From contig JAVHKY010000009.1 in assembly GCA_035079385.1 (NCBI GenBank), positions 806,001-870,000 on the forward strand: 64,000 bases of DNA. The letters run 5' to 3'. The notes beneath the pieces were generated by a model that was not told the DNA's origin, searched no databases, and saw only the letters and a list, made by a program, of their open reading frames with translations. A program made the translations under genes and the position numbers. The DNA is from Aspidiotus rigidus. Taxonomy: Eukaryota > Arthropoda > Insecta > Hemiptera > Diaspididae. Shown here piece after piece: positions 43,499 to 54,276 of the stretch; the first letter of the stretch is position 1, and each line of letters starts with the position of its first letter.

Positions 43499-43905
43499 CT
43501 GTATCTAGGAAAGCATCAGGGAAAGCATTACCTAGCTAATAAATACTTTCGATTTTTAGCACTTAAGGAACATCTTTGTCTACGGCTGAAATATTTGTCA
43601 CATATCAGATGAATTTTGTTCTTGTTGCCTTTTAGAAGATCTTCTCGATGAATGAGACTCAACCATTTTCGACGTATCTGAAAATAGTATCTCCTATGAA
43701 TCTGTGTTCAATTTGAAATATGAAATGAAATGGCAAAAATTACCTCCGGATTTGCTTTCAATTGGTATGCATTTTCATATCTTTTGATCTTTTCGATCGG
43801 CAACCAGGAACGGAACATTTGTGAACCATTTTCGTGATATTGGTCAACCATTTCCGTGATAATAAATATTAATTCACAAACACTAACACGACGTTCAAAG
43901 TTCAA
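43499..43905 (-). pseudogene. THAP-domain-like fragment in two exons
   Basis: Exon a (to 43744) reads GSQMFRSWLPIEKIKRYENA, YQLKANPE and meets donor GTAATT in phase 0. Exon b (43677-43499, after tattttcag) reads IRRKWLSLIHREDLLKGNKN, KIHLICDKYFSRRQRCS. The W..LI.RED and IHLIC..YF spacing is that of the C-terminal half of a THAP zinc finger, but the usual His is Tyr here and the first Cys pair is not evident. A frameshift follows near the end of exon b. It may come from a P-element or a THAP gene duplicate. Confidence 0.45.
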
Positions 43906-43979
43906 ACAAAAATTAATCTCCTATTCTCTTCTCTTCTATAAAACGTAATTACATCACGTCATTATTCCAACTGTGTATT

Positions 43980-44720
43980 CCAAGAACATTTACTCACAGA
44001 CAAAATCACTTTATGGAACAACCAGATGTTTACAATCTTGTTCACTACTACCCGATAAAGAAAAAACCCACAGTTTCCCCATCAAAATGTGGCAATCTGG
44101 GGAAACTAAGGGTCAATTTGAGGTAACTCTTTCTGATTGGTCAAAATTCTTATAGTCTGTCTAAGCTTCTTGAGTTGCTGAAAGTTTCCCCATATCAACC
44201 CAGAAATGCAGCTCTTTGATTGGTTGAGAAATTAATAGTCTCTTATTGCCCCCAATTGACTATCAGTTGGTTCAAGTTGCCTCTCTGTCAGGGGGAAACA
44301 GAAGGTCAACTAGAGGAAACACTTAGCCAGAATCTTTTGATGATTTCCAGCTGATTTAATTGCTAAAAGTTTCCTCATGTTACCCCACAATAGCCGCTTT
44401 TTGATTGGTGAAAAATTTTTAGCTCTCGTTGTTTTCAGTTGCTTCTTAGTCACCCCAAGTTTCCTCCGAACGATTCTATTTGTTATGCAACTGTTGTACA
44501 TGTGTGCTGTAAAGTTAGGCTTGCGTCAATTTTGTAGGCTGAATTTTGTAACAATGATTTAATGTTGCATATCCATTGAAGTTGAAGGCAGTTAGATAAT
44601 TTGGATCCCTATTGTATAAATTTTAACAAAAACCCTTAGTTTCCCCATCAAAATATGACATCATGGTGAAATTGAGGGTTAATTGGGGACCACCTCCGTT
44701 TGGCTGACATTCTTTTGATT
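43980..44720. repeat. degenerate repeats with GTTTCCCC and TGATTGG words
   Basis: Words GGGGAAACT or the inverse recur at about 44096, 44183, 44291, 44371 and 44640, interleaved with TGATTGGTTGA-like words at 44134, 44218 and 44402. A further diverged block occurs at 46745-46945. No coding sequence is seen. Confidence 0.5.
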
Positions 44721-45639
44721 TCCCAAGGTGAATTTTATAACGATGAATCTGTTACATTGAATATCCGTTGAAGATCCAGGCGCTTTCGTTATTTTGACAC
44801 CCGCTACATTAGATCCTAATGATAATAAAGAGCATGTGATCGAAACCCCTTGAAGTCTTGACAAAGAATGGAGTCTAAGTGCCATCCACAAAATTATTGC
44901 GTAGAAATGTGTTTTCCGTTTTAGTCTCTACAAACGGTAATTTTGTTTTTTTTACTTTGATGTTGTCACATTGACGATCATGAAAAAGAGATACTATCCG
45001 CAAGAAATTTGATGTCACAATGTGCTGGTACCAAATAGCGCCAATCTTAAAAAATTGTACAGTTAAATATTTTGTATTACGTGTGTTTGTATATTGAGGC
45101 ACTATTTTGATAAGTGTTTACATTTTAAAAAGTGTACTTGGTTTAATAGAAACGTGCCTAAAAAAAATTTTTTTTTGTAAAATATTCCTGCTTCGACATT
45201 ATCTATTTCTGAGGTAATTTCGTTTGCATCTATAAATATTTTTTTTTTGAGTGAACACAACTGAGTAGGTACTTGAAAAGACCAAGATAGAATTTGAAAC
45301 TTTTGATCATAATAAGTGAGATGAAAGAACTAGCATGTGAAGTATGGCGCAAGAACCCTTCCATTGGTCTGGAGGTTGCGCAAAGACAGAGGGAGATGAC
45401 TTGATGGTGATGGTGAAGATGGAGAATACATTCCATTGTCGGCTAGAATTCCTCTGACCTTGAATTGTATATTATCCTAGCAATTCACCTATGGTCAAAG
45501 TCTTCAAAGTTTATGAACTGATGAATATAAAAATGTTTTTCTCGTTTATTTTCGTTTAATCGTAATAAAGTGTTATTTTTGCAGGCTTTGCCCTTCTTAC
45601 AACTTCCGACAAAATTTTGTGCTGATGATTAAATTTTTG

Positions 45640-46385
45640 ATTTTCTTTTACAGTTCAAGTTCAGACATTCCGTTATATGGATAACAAATTTTACGAAAAA
45701 AATTTTTTTGGTTATAACCTTTTCTTATTGAAGCTCAATTTTTCAAAATATTTGCAAAAAATCAATTTTCTTCTAAGAGCTTAGAACTTTTGACAAACTT
45801 GAGGAGGAAGTTCAGGTAGTCTATTCTATAGAAAATTTTACAAAGAACTTTTGTTTCAACCTTTTTCTGATTGGGAATCAATTTTTCTGGATATTTGCAA
45901 AGAATTGATTTTTATTGAAAGCTCCCAAGTTTCAAAAGCTTTGAAGCTCATGATTAAACTTACAATGAAATTTCAGTCGATTCATTATGTAGTAGATTGA
46001 ACAAGAAACATTATCTATTTAGAATTTGATTTTTTCAGATATTTGCAAAAAATTGATTTTCATCAGAATGGCTTAGAATTTTCAATCAACTTTAGAGGAA
46101 CTATTCCATACAAAATTTCTTGAGGAACATTTTTTGTTTGAAATATTTTTCACGAGAGCTCAATTTTATGAGATATGTATCTGTATAAAATTTATTTTTC
46201 CCTAAAGCTCTCAACTTTTGACAAAATTTTCAAGTTGATGAACGGACTTTTAGTCAAGTTCAAAATAATAGACTACCTTATGGAAAATTTTATGGGAACC
46301 GTTTGTCTTCTGGAACTCTTTTTGTTTGTAGCCCAGTTTTTTTAGATATTTGCAAAAAATTGATGTTGGAAAGTTACATAAATTT
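45640..46385. repeat. degenerate tandem repeat, about 140-170 bp period
   Basis: The word atatttgcaaaaaattgatt recurs at about 45759, 45891, 46037 and 46343, with a weaker form near 46175. Between them are repeated acttttgacaaa, agaaaattttac and gaacttttgtt words. At least five diverged units. No function seen. Confidence 0.6.
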
Positions 46386-46534
46386 AGCGCAAGGTTACTC
46401 AGGACCCCAAACTTGACCAATTAAAATCATTTCCGTTTCGGATAGTTTTTCAATGATAATTTATTGCCTATACCAGAATTATGACTTGATCTTTAATGAG
46501 CAACTGTGCCAGCATTTTGTCGCTCTCGTTGATA

Positions 46535-46665
46535 GGTCCCCGTAGGTTAGTGGTTAGGGTAGTTAGGATAGGTAGGGATGGATTATCGAGTACAGGGTTC
46601 GAGCCCTCATGGGGCCAAGTTCCATCGCTGGAAAAATTTTAAAAAGTAATTTTTTTCTCTCTTTT
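46535..46665 (+). repeat. tRNA-derived SINE
   Basis: A box TAGGTTAGTGG (46543-46553) and B box GGTTCGAGCCC (46596-46606) lie 53 bp apart. GGUCCC (46535-46540) can pair with GGGGCC (46611-46616) as an acceptor stem, and the T arm pairs. The anticodon arm does not form, so this is not a tRNA gene. A body with CCATCGCTGG and A/T tail follows. Confidence 0.65.
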
Positions 46666-47254
46666 TTCATTATTTTTTCATATCTCTTGTTAAAAACAAA
46701 ATTATAATTTGTCAATAATTTTAATTAATATTTTTTATGAAAGAAGAAACTTGAATGGGGCAACTGCTGGGGCAACTGTATCAGACGTCAACTTGAGTCA
46801 ACTTGAGGAAACAAGAGCAAACTAAAAAATGAAACGCTTTACGTTCTCTGATTGGTTGAAAATCGTCATAGAAGGGCAATTCTTGGGGAAACTTGAAGCA
46901 ATTTTGATTCAGCTTGGGACATGGCAACTTGGGGAAACAAAACTCTTCATCAGGTACAAGCACACTAATTTGCATTTTCATAAATGCAGCACTACATCTG
47001 CCTCTTACCCTGAACTAAGTAAACCGTCTGAAGAAAAAAACAAGCACCCCGCAGGCGGGGTGTTACAAGGGTCGGCGAATGACTGAGTTATTTCTGATAA
47101 GAAAAATATCCATTGAGATCGACACAAGGTGCAGGAAAATAAAAATGATAAAATCTTTGTGCGCTAAAACCCAACTAGAAAGTAGGACCAAGTACAAATT
47201 AAATTTGAATTGAAGTCTGAAACACGTTTCTCTATAAAATTACGGCTCATAATG

Positions 47255-47665
47255 ACAAATTCAAAGTTTATTTTTACAAATCACCGCATATAAATTTATA
47301 CCGAGCGCTTTCGACTAACGTCATCTTCCGGGTGGACAAAAAGCAACTGGCTCATAAAAGATAAAACATACTCGTATGAACGAGTAAATGATGAACCAAA
47401 TAAATCATGAATAATAAACACGGTAGTAAGAACAGCAATAATACAAAAGAACTTACAAAAGGGAGGGAGAGGAACTTAATGAAACTATAATGAGAATTAG
47501 AATGAAATAAATTAAAATTAAATTAAAAATAAATTAAAATGAAGGAATAAAAGTCAAGGAACGAGAAAAATAAAAATAAACTAAGGATAACTCAATGGAG
47601 GGAAATAAACACGACGTCAAAGGTTTATATGCGGTGATTTGTAAAAATAAACTTTGAATTTGAAT
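47255..47665 (-). mobile_element. Penelope-like terminal fragment with inverted ends
   Basis: tttttacaaatcaccgcata near 47271-47290 recurs inverted at 47630-47652, continuing into aaattcaaagtttat. Inside, on the minus strand near 47345-47316, is CGGAAGAUGACGUUAGUC followed by GAAAGCG, a decayed form of the hammerhead-like element seen at 29 kb. No coding sequence remains. Confidence 0.5.
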
Positions 47666-48457
47666 TGAGGATTACAAAGCTAGGATATCATATTCACAAT
47701 CAATTTTTGATCATCCTATTCTCTACTTTCTAATTTGTAATTATTCATTTCATATTCCCATCGCGTTGTAAAATATTCCCTTCCATTTGTATTCAATTTC
47801 ATTCATATTGTTGGAACCGCCTTTTCAAGAATTCACATCACATCTTTTTGATTCTATTAGTAAAAGCTAACTCTCAACAAGTAATAAGCAATAACCTGAA
47901 GTACTTAACCCAACGCTGATATTACACCCTTCCAACAATTGTCATTTTTGTCATGAGATAAGAATACCTACGGTAATAAGTAACACAAATCGTAACATCA
48001 TGTAGAATTGAAATCTTTGATTAATTAATACTACCCACAAACTTCATTTGTCTGCTCAAAACCCAACAATGTAATTATCATTTTTGTACTACCGTACCTT
48101 TGTATTCAACTTCAATGTAAGTATAAATTGAAACTGAAAATTGAATCGTGGATCACAAAGCCAGGATACTGCATTCGCAATCCATGATCAACTTTCAAGT
48201 CATTCTGTTCCCTACGTTTGTACAGACTTTTGATACGGAATATGATACCTGCATTGCAAAATATTGATTTAGATGATATTTGGCTTCTAACTCAAGCGTA
48301 AGAACCGGTACTAGAAACTAAATGTAGGTACCTTATACTGCGAGTTGAAATAATAAAATTTCGATAATTATTCAACCAAACTGTTCATACCTCATACTTT
48401 CCACTTAGGTACCTATTCACGTTCTATCAAATAGAACTAAAAACTCAGGGATTCATT

Positions 48458-48676
48458 ATATGTGGTGTAACGCGAGAAAACGGACCAGTCTGGCCTGAGC
48501 GGTTCTTCACAGAACACGTGTTCAAAGTTGAAAATCGTAATATCTCGCGCTAGAGTGAACGGATTTTCGTGAAATTTAGAGACATGAGATATTACGATTT
48601 TCAACTTTGAACACGTGTTCTGTGAGGAACCGCTCAGGCCAGACTGGTCCCTTTTCTCGCGTTACACCACATATGC
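48458..48676. repeat. near-perfect foldback of 219 bp
   Basis: Arms of about 90 bp, from TATGTGGTGTAACGCGAG through ggaccagtctggcctgag and gaacacgtgttcaaag to gaaaatcgtaatatc, recur inverted at 48585-48676. The loop is about 35 bp. It has no coding capacity and looks like a recently formed foldback MITE. Confidence 0.9.
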
Positions 48677-48909
48677 ATTTTTGAATTCATTAACACAATA
48701 CAAAAAGGAGTCACACTTATTCTCTCCACAAATTTTAGTCTTAGCGGGGTGCAGGAGAAGAATATAACACACTCCGAACGGATTCCAATATCATAAAAAT
48801 TTAGGTAATATGAATGCGAAAAATTACAAATACAACGAATACAATATTATCTAGTAAGTTATACACCCAGTATGGAGAATGCAACTTTTCCCCGATGAAG
48901 CAATATTCT

Positions 48910-51900
48910 TCAGTTTTTGGGCGTTATTTCTGCATATCTCCGACGAATATCACAAATTAATTTTCTTTCTTCATCCAAACAACTTTTCTTCTCAATTTCA
49001 TTCAATAATGATAAAGGTATCTAGAAAAATATTGAGATTTTTTCATATTTGTAGGTACCATACAAATTTTCCAGACAACAATTCTTGAAAATGAGAATTT
49101 TTACGAGCGAAAAAAGAATGTTCTATGCCAAAAGATGTCAGCTTCTAATGAGTAGATTTTTTACTATCCAAAAAGTGGTATTGTCTAAGGATTGGGTAAG
49201 TTTATATTCTCTTACTCATTTAATTAAGAACATAATATAATACCCAAGGAATGAATGGAGGATATATTTCGTACCTCTATTTATAATGATAATGAGCGCG
49301 GTAATATGAGCCCTCCAAAGGCTTGGAATTACAAAATAATTATTGTATCTGGTGAGTTCATATTCAAAATGTATCACAATGAGAAGAGAAATCCAATACT
49401 TCCAGAGACGGTTCCCGGAGAAAATCGATGCTACAGTTGTTTTAAATGACAACTGCTCTATTTGGTTCAGAACAGAATGAGACTTACTACCACTTTGTAG
49501 CATCGAGTAGCATAAGCAAAGAAGAACTTCCCTCCCGCACACATTTCTATGCAAGTCGATTCCGCACAGTGAGTGAAGTCATTCGTCACTACTATTATTG
49601 ATAATTGATGGTTAGATGATCACATAGCGTTTCAATACCTACTGTATAAAAAACTAAAAACGATAAAAGGAGGGTTCGTTACTAATTAAAGACTCATAAA
49701 TTTCCAGTCAAAAGTACCTAGGTACAAAGTATTCTGCGTTGAATTTCCAAACAATATACTCACATGCTTACTTATTATTTAACAATAAGTATACCAGGAG
49801 TAGAGCAATAGAGCCGCGAAAATAAGTAAAAACACTGCCGAAATTATAAGTACAAATCCTCTCTCTATCTTTTACCAACAGAATTCTCGTTTCAGTAAAT
49901 CGTGCAACTGAACTATGGTAGACGGTACTTCCTGGTTCACACCATAATGCTGTAGGAACCTATATATATTTATATATATCAACGGTTGCTAGCTCGGGGA
50001 TTCACGGCGCTTTAAAGTCAGATTCGAGATTTAAAAGAAGATTTTTCGACAACTCGAGTACGGACAGAGTAGCTATAGGGTACCTAACTATCGCATCGTT
50101 CCCCAGGATGAAAATAACATTCAATCGCCAAAATCATTAGACGTTTGAAGTAAGTTGGAATCAGTTGTATGCGTAGATGTTAAGGTACTGATCGCTTGTT
50201 ACCACGAAGCAATTTTACAAAGAAAAGAGATGAGTGGTTCGACAAAATCAATATGATCGAAACTAATTCATAGGTACCTGATCTTTTAGGCCGTTCATAT
50301 GTTTCCAGTTTTTGGTGTTACATACAATAACGTACAACAGTTTTAAAGAAACGTATTTTATGGATTCAGAGGCTTCCGTCAAGTTTTTCTTTATAGCATC
50401 GAACAGGCAAGGTTCTTCGACAACGATTTTAGTTCCATTATCGTTAATGCTAATGTTAAATATTACCATCAGCATCAATCTGAAAGAGGACCACGCAAAC
50501 AAATATCAATTAGGCTATACGTCTTATTACATACGACGCTGCATAACGCCAAGTTCAACCATACAAAATATCAGAAAGATCAACTTTATCAAACCTCTGC
50601 ACCCAACTGTTGGGAAACTTCCTCACGTACTGTACAATAGAACGAATCATCTCTTGTCCTTGGGATACAAGTATAATGTATTTGCGACCCTCATGGGTTG
50701 CAGCTACATTCAAGACAATACCAATTAACGACGTCAGGCAACGCATTTCTGGGTTTTTTGCAGGAAGTTCTGTATTTCCATGAGCAGAAAAAAATAATTT
50801 TAAAGAATCATGAACGATTCCAAATAACGTAGTCAAAGTACCCTGTATCAGATAAGGCAGAATAAAAAAATTGCTATATGTACCTATCGATAAATATTAC
50901 ACATTGAACACTATGTACTATATACGCAATACACCTATACTCACAGCGTTTACGAGAATTTTCACAATTTGACCATCTTGAGATAATTTCCAGAGATAAT
51001 TACTCAATACTGACCCTAATTTTGTCGCGAGAAGTGAATTCTGATCGCTCAACGCTCGATTAAATTTTCCTATCTTTTCCTCCAGATTTCGAATAATTTC
51101 CTCTTGGTTCTGACAAAGCGTTTTCAACTTTCTTCCTTCACCTTGATAATTAATGGCTGCTGATTTGAGCTCTGAGAAATGGAATTTAGTTGAATAAGGC
51201 CAGTTATAAGACGAAATCTCATCAAGAAATAACACGAATCGCAGCTAAAACTTTATATATGTTACTCACGACATGTTATATTTTGCCAATGGACACCAAA
51301 GGAAATAATATTTCTCTCAATTACGTCGAGTTCCGATTTCAATTGATCAACACTATTTCTCAAAGAAGCATACAGAAATGAATCCACTCGTTGTTGCGAT
51401 CCACTTCTAATATCTATCAAACGAGTTCTTGTTTCATATTCAAGTTTTGTAAGTTCAGTGGTCAGAGTGCGCTGAAAAGAGAAACATAAGATAATAAAAG
51501 GAATGAAAAAAAGAACTGAAATAGCCATTTACTATAGGTAGGTTCAGGTACTTTCTAAGAAATGAAACAACGCAGGTAAAAAAGCGATACATTTGACTGC
51601 AGGGAAAGAACTCCACAGAACGCATTTTGTTCTAATATGTAAATAGGTAGATGATATTATTAATCGAGGACATTAAAACTTATTAATACAGTACCATAAT
51701 ACAATATTACATTCGTAAAATAAATACTACACCAGTAAACAAGAAATATCTTCGGGGCCAAAATTATTGAGACAAGAGCTAAACGTTTGTTCCAACATTA
51801 TTCAGAACACAGAAATTTTGCAAATAATACGTAATCCAAAATCTTCTAGCCTTGAAACTCAACGATTGGAAAAGGCAGAAAAAAAAGACAAAAAAAACAT

Positions 51901-52240
51901 CCTTTCTGATTTGATCAACTTTAAATTGCCAGGAATGTGCGCTGAATGAAAAGCGTGTCGTGAACAAGTCGTGAACTGAACCGACTATACTCTGTTCACA
52001 TTAAGGGTATGCTCTACCTAGTCACTCACACACAGAAAATACACGTGTATTACACAAAATGGTGTGTTGCGGGTAGTGATTTTTGCCCACATATAACATA
52101 TCGAATAATGTACAAAATGATTCGGAACGTGGTGTAATTTATTCTTGAAGTTGAGGAAAATACGGCTAATTAGTTGACAGATCGCGAAATATTCTGAATG
52201 ATCTCGAGGAAACGTTTAAACTTACGTCTGAAGGGGCCAT
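48910..52240 (-). CDS. HSF2BP-like: HSF2BP/MEILB2-like armadillo protein (six exons)
   Basis: Exons 52240-52226 (MAPSD, tentative), 51471-51270, 51171-50945, 50842-50595, 50479-50278 and 49020-48910 join in phase (0,1,0,2,0) to 334 residues, close to the vertebrate length. The N-terminal third is a coiled coil (LTTELTKLEYETRTRL, QEEIIRNLEEKIGKF). The C-terminal two thirds match the armadillo domain: VLSNYLWKLSQDGQIVKILV, MRCLTSLIGIVLNVAATHEG, LMLMVIFNISINDNGTKIV and the last helix IPLSLLNEIEKKSC. In vertebrates HSF2BP binds BRCA2 and brings it to meiotic recombination sites; the same role here is inference. The donor at 50594 (GTTTGA) is non-consensus but is the one that fits phase and homology. 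The fourth intron has an alternative donor (GTACGT at about 50637) that would drop about 14 residues. Confidence 0.85.
49021..50277. other. last intron of the HSF2BP-like gene
   Basis: About 1.26 kb, AT-rich. Open frames on both strands near 49216-49554 have no homology I recognise and no splice support. Confidence 0.6.
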
Positions 52241-52547
52241 CTTCGAATCGTTGAATTCCAATTAATGAACAAAATTAGTTTGTGTGAACCAATTAGCCGT
52301 ATTTTCCTAAGTTTTGTCTACGTAAATACGAAGTTTCAAGATATTTCATGCTTTATTTAATCAGTTATCTCGGGGCAAAAATCGCAACATGTGATACATA
52401 TTTTGTGTGTGTCTACGTGTGAGTGACTAGGTAGAGCATACCCTTAAGGAAGGATAGAAATATGACCTTGAGAACGGAACGGTAGATTAAAATTACCCGG
52501 AGCGTTCCGTTCTCGAGGTCATATTTCTATCCTTCCTTAATGTGAAC
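51994..52547. repeat. outer foldback split by the TTAA element
   Basis: Left GTTCACATTAA (51994-52004) is the inverse of TTAATGTGAAC (52537-52547). The rest of this small foldback lies at 52444-52540: TTAAGGAAGGATAGAAATAT and the inverse TTCTATCCTTCCTTAA flank a 21-base loop. The element at 52005-52443 has inserted at the left TTAA and duplicated it. Confidence 0.75.
52005..52443. mobile_element. TTAA-flanked foldback MITE (piggyBac-like target)
   Basis: Arms begin GGGTATGCTCTACCTAGTCA and continue for about 150 bp with gaps. TTAA flanks both sides (52001-52004, 52444-52447), the piggyBac target. The loop (about 52190-52290) is unique and contains ATGGCCCCTTCAGAC followed by GTAAGT on the minus strand, which I take as the tentative first exon of the HSF2BP-like gene. 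Confidence 0.8.
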
Positions 52548-52957
52548 CACGGTGGGTTGTGTCAGTTGATATAATCTACGCTAGGAGCGTTGCAAGGTAT
52601 TACTAAGCATGAAAACTATATGAATACTAGGTAATGTAAATTCATCAATTTTTAAAAATTCGTAGAGGAATCAGGCATTAACCTAAAAATCTGAAACCGG
52701 GTACGAATAGACAACTCACCATGCTCTACTTATTTTAAAAAAAAAATTATCTTCGTAGGTGAATTTCTTCACCTTTTACAACCCTCGAAAATTTCGTCAA
52801 TATTAGGGTACCTCCGGTAAGGTTCCGACACAGGTGGGGTGTGGAAGGTATTCAAACGATCGCTGCGAGCGTAGCGGAATTCCGTATGAATTAACACAAT
52901 TCGTGCGACAGAAATTTTTCGTTGTGTCAATACCTCTATAATGTACCGTGATGTGAA

Positions 52958-53181
52958 TAGGGTACTATAGAGGGGGGTATGGCAATACGCCATTTTAGCA
53001 GCAAAAAGAAGTGTTCGACGTACGAATGCGTGTCGCAAAGCATCGCGAGAAAACGAACGTGACCGATGTTGCCCGGCCCTGCCGAATATTCCGCGACACT
53101 GCGCGAACGCGTTCGTGCTTGAGAGCCTTCTTTTTGCTGCTAAAATGGCGTATTGCCATACCCCCCCTCTATAGTACCCTA
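52958..53181. mobile_element. 224-bp foldback MITE with ATGTGAA duplication
   Basis: TAGGGTACTATAGAGGGG at the left recurs inverted at the right end, with arms of about 55 bp including atggcaatacgccatttta. ATGTGAA flanks it at 52951-52957 and 53182-53188. The loop is GC- and CpG-rich (gcgttcgtttt, cgcgaacgcg). Confidence 0.82.
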
Positions 53182-53188
53182 ATGTGAA

Positions 53189-54042
53189 ACGGGAGTACAG
53201 TATTACCAATAGTGCAGAACGGACACCGAAGGTAACCATACGAGTCAGCCGAGGGTAAGCATTCAGTGTGGCCAAGGTTTACCGCGCCAAAATAAATAAC
53301 CGATCGCAATTTTCCCAGTCTGGCCAAGGTTTACCGCGTGAAATCAATTGTCTTTGAATTTTGATGACCGTTAAAGACTCTGTCTCCTCCATACTGTAGT
53401 TTCTTCTTCAGGTACTATACTTTCAGCTTTCTCATTGATTTAGGAGTAGCAATTGAACTATATCTATAAACGCAGGAATAGTAATAAAGTTATTCGAGAC
53501 AAACAAACAAAAATAGGTGTCACAAAGATGAAGAGCTTTACCAATGATCGAATGTGATCGAGAGCTGGACTTCAATTCATTCATTTTCTTTCAATAAATT
53601 ACTTGTAATTCACTACTTGTGTACTCAAACACGAAACCATCAAACGCAAATTGAAATGAACTCATGGACAAAACCAATTTCAAACAATTCGATACAAAAA
53701 CTTGAGATACATCTTTCATACAATACAACTATTCGAATTTCGAATACAGTCCGCATTAATATTATTCCAGTATTCTTCAATTCGTCAGTAAAGAGCTGCT
53801 TCAATACAGTATTATTATCTCCTTTCAGATCTCACTCTTTTCTTATACCTAGCTTCCAAGAGAAAATTTTAACTGACGAATAAAAAAAAATGATTTCACG
53901 CGGTAAACCTTGGCCAGACTGGGAAAATTGCGTTCGGTTATTTATTTTGGCGCGGTAAACCTTGGCCACACTGAATGTTTACCCTCGGCTGACTCGTATG
54001 GTTACCTTCGGTGTCCGCTCTGTACCATTGGTAATACTCGTG
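53189..54042. mobile_element. 854-bp foldback element sharing ATGTGAA with its neighbour
   Basis: Arms of about 155 bp: ggacaccgaaggtaaccata, gtcagccgagggtaa, gtggccaaggtttaccgcgc and a second ggccaaggtttaccgcg repeat recur inverted at 53889-54042. ATGTGAA follows at 54043-54049. The interior (53350-53888) is AT-rich without transposase homology. Confidence 0.82.
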
Positions 54043-54276
54043 ATGTGAAGAGAGTATAAGGACACAGAGACACAGATTTTTCACTTTCCAGCAGGTAGAG
54101 CGACCAATGCGCGCTCTGTCGACTTTAGAATGCACCACGGTACACTAAAGAGTGAAGAGACTTGTCTGGCGGCCGTTGTATCAAAAATTGGAAGGAATGG
54201 TTGTTGTTGGGTTGCACAGGTGGGTTGTTCCCAAGATCTTTAGAATACGTGTAGGTCTGCTCCAGGTCTGCTCATT

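Noticed and set aside
46535..46617. tRNA gene
   Set aside because: The anticodon arm does not fold and a SINE-like body follows.
49216..49554. Hydrophobic minus-strand frame of 112 codons
   Set aside because: It lies in the last intron of the HSF2BP-like gene and has no matching splice sites or homology.
51472..51528. Signal-peptide-like start (MAISVLFFIPFIIL) in front of an HSF2BP exon
   Set aside because: It is the pyrimidine-rich intron tract ending in cttttcag; the exon starts at 51471 in phase with the rest.
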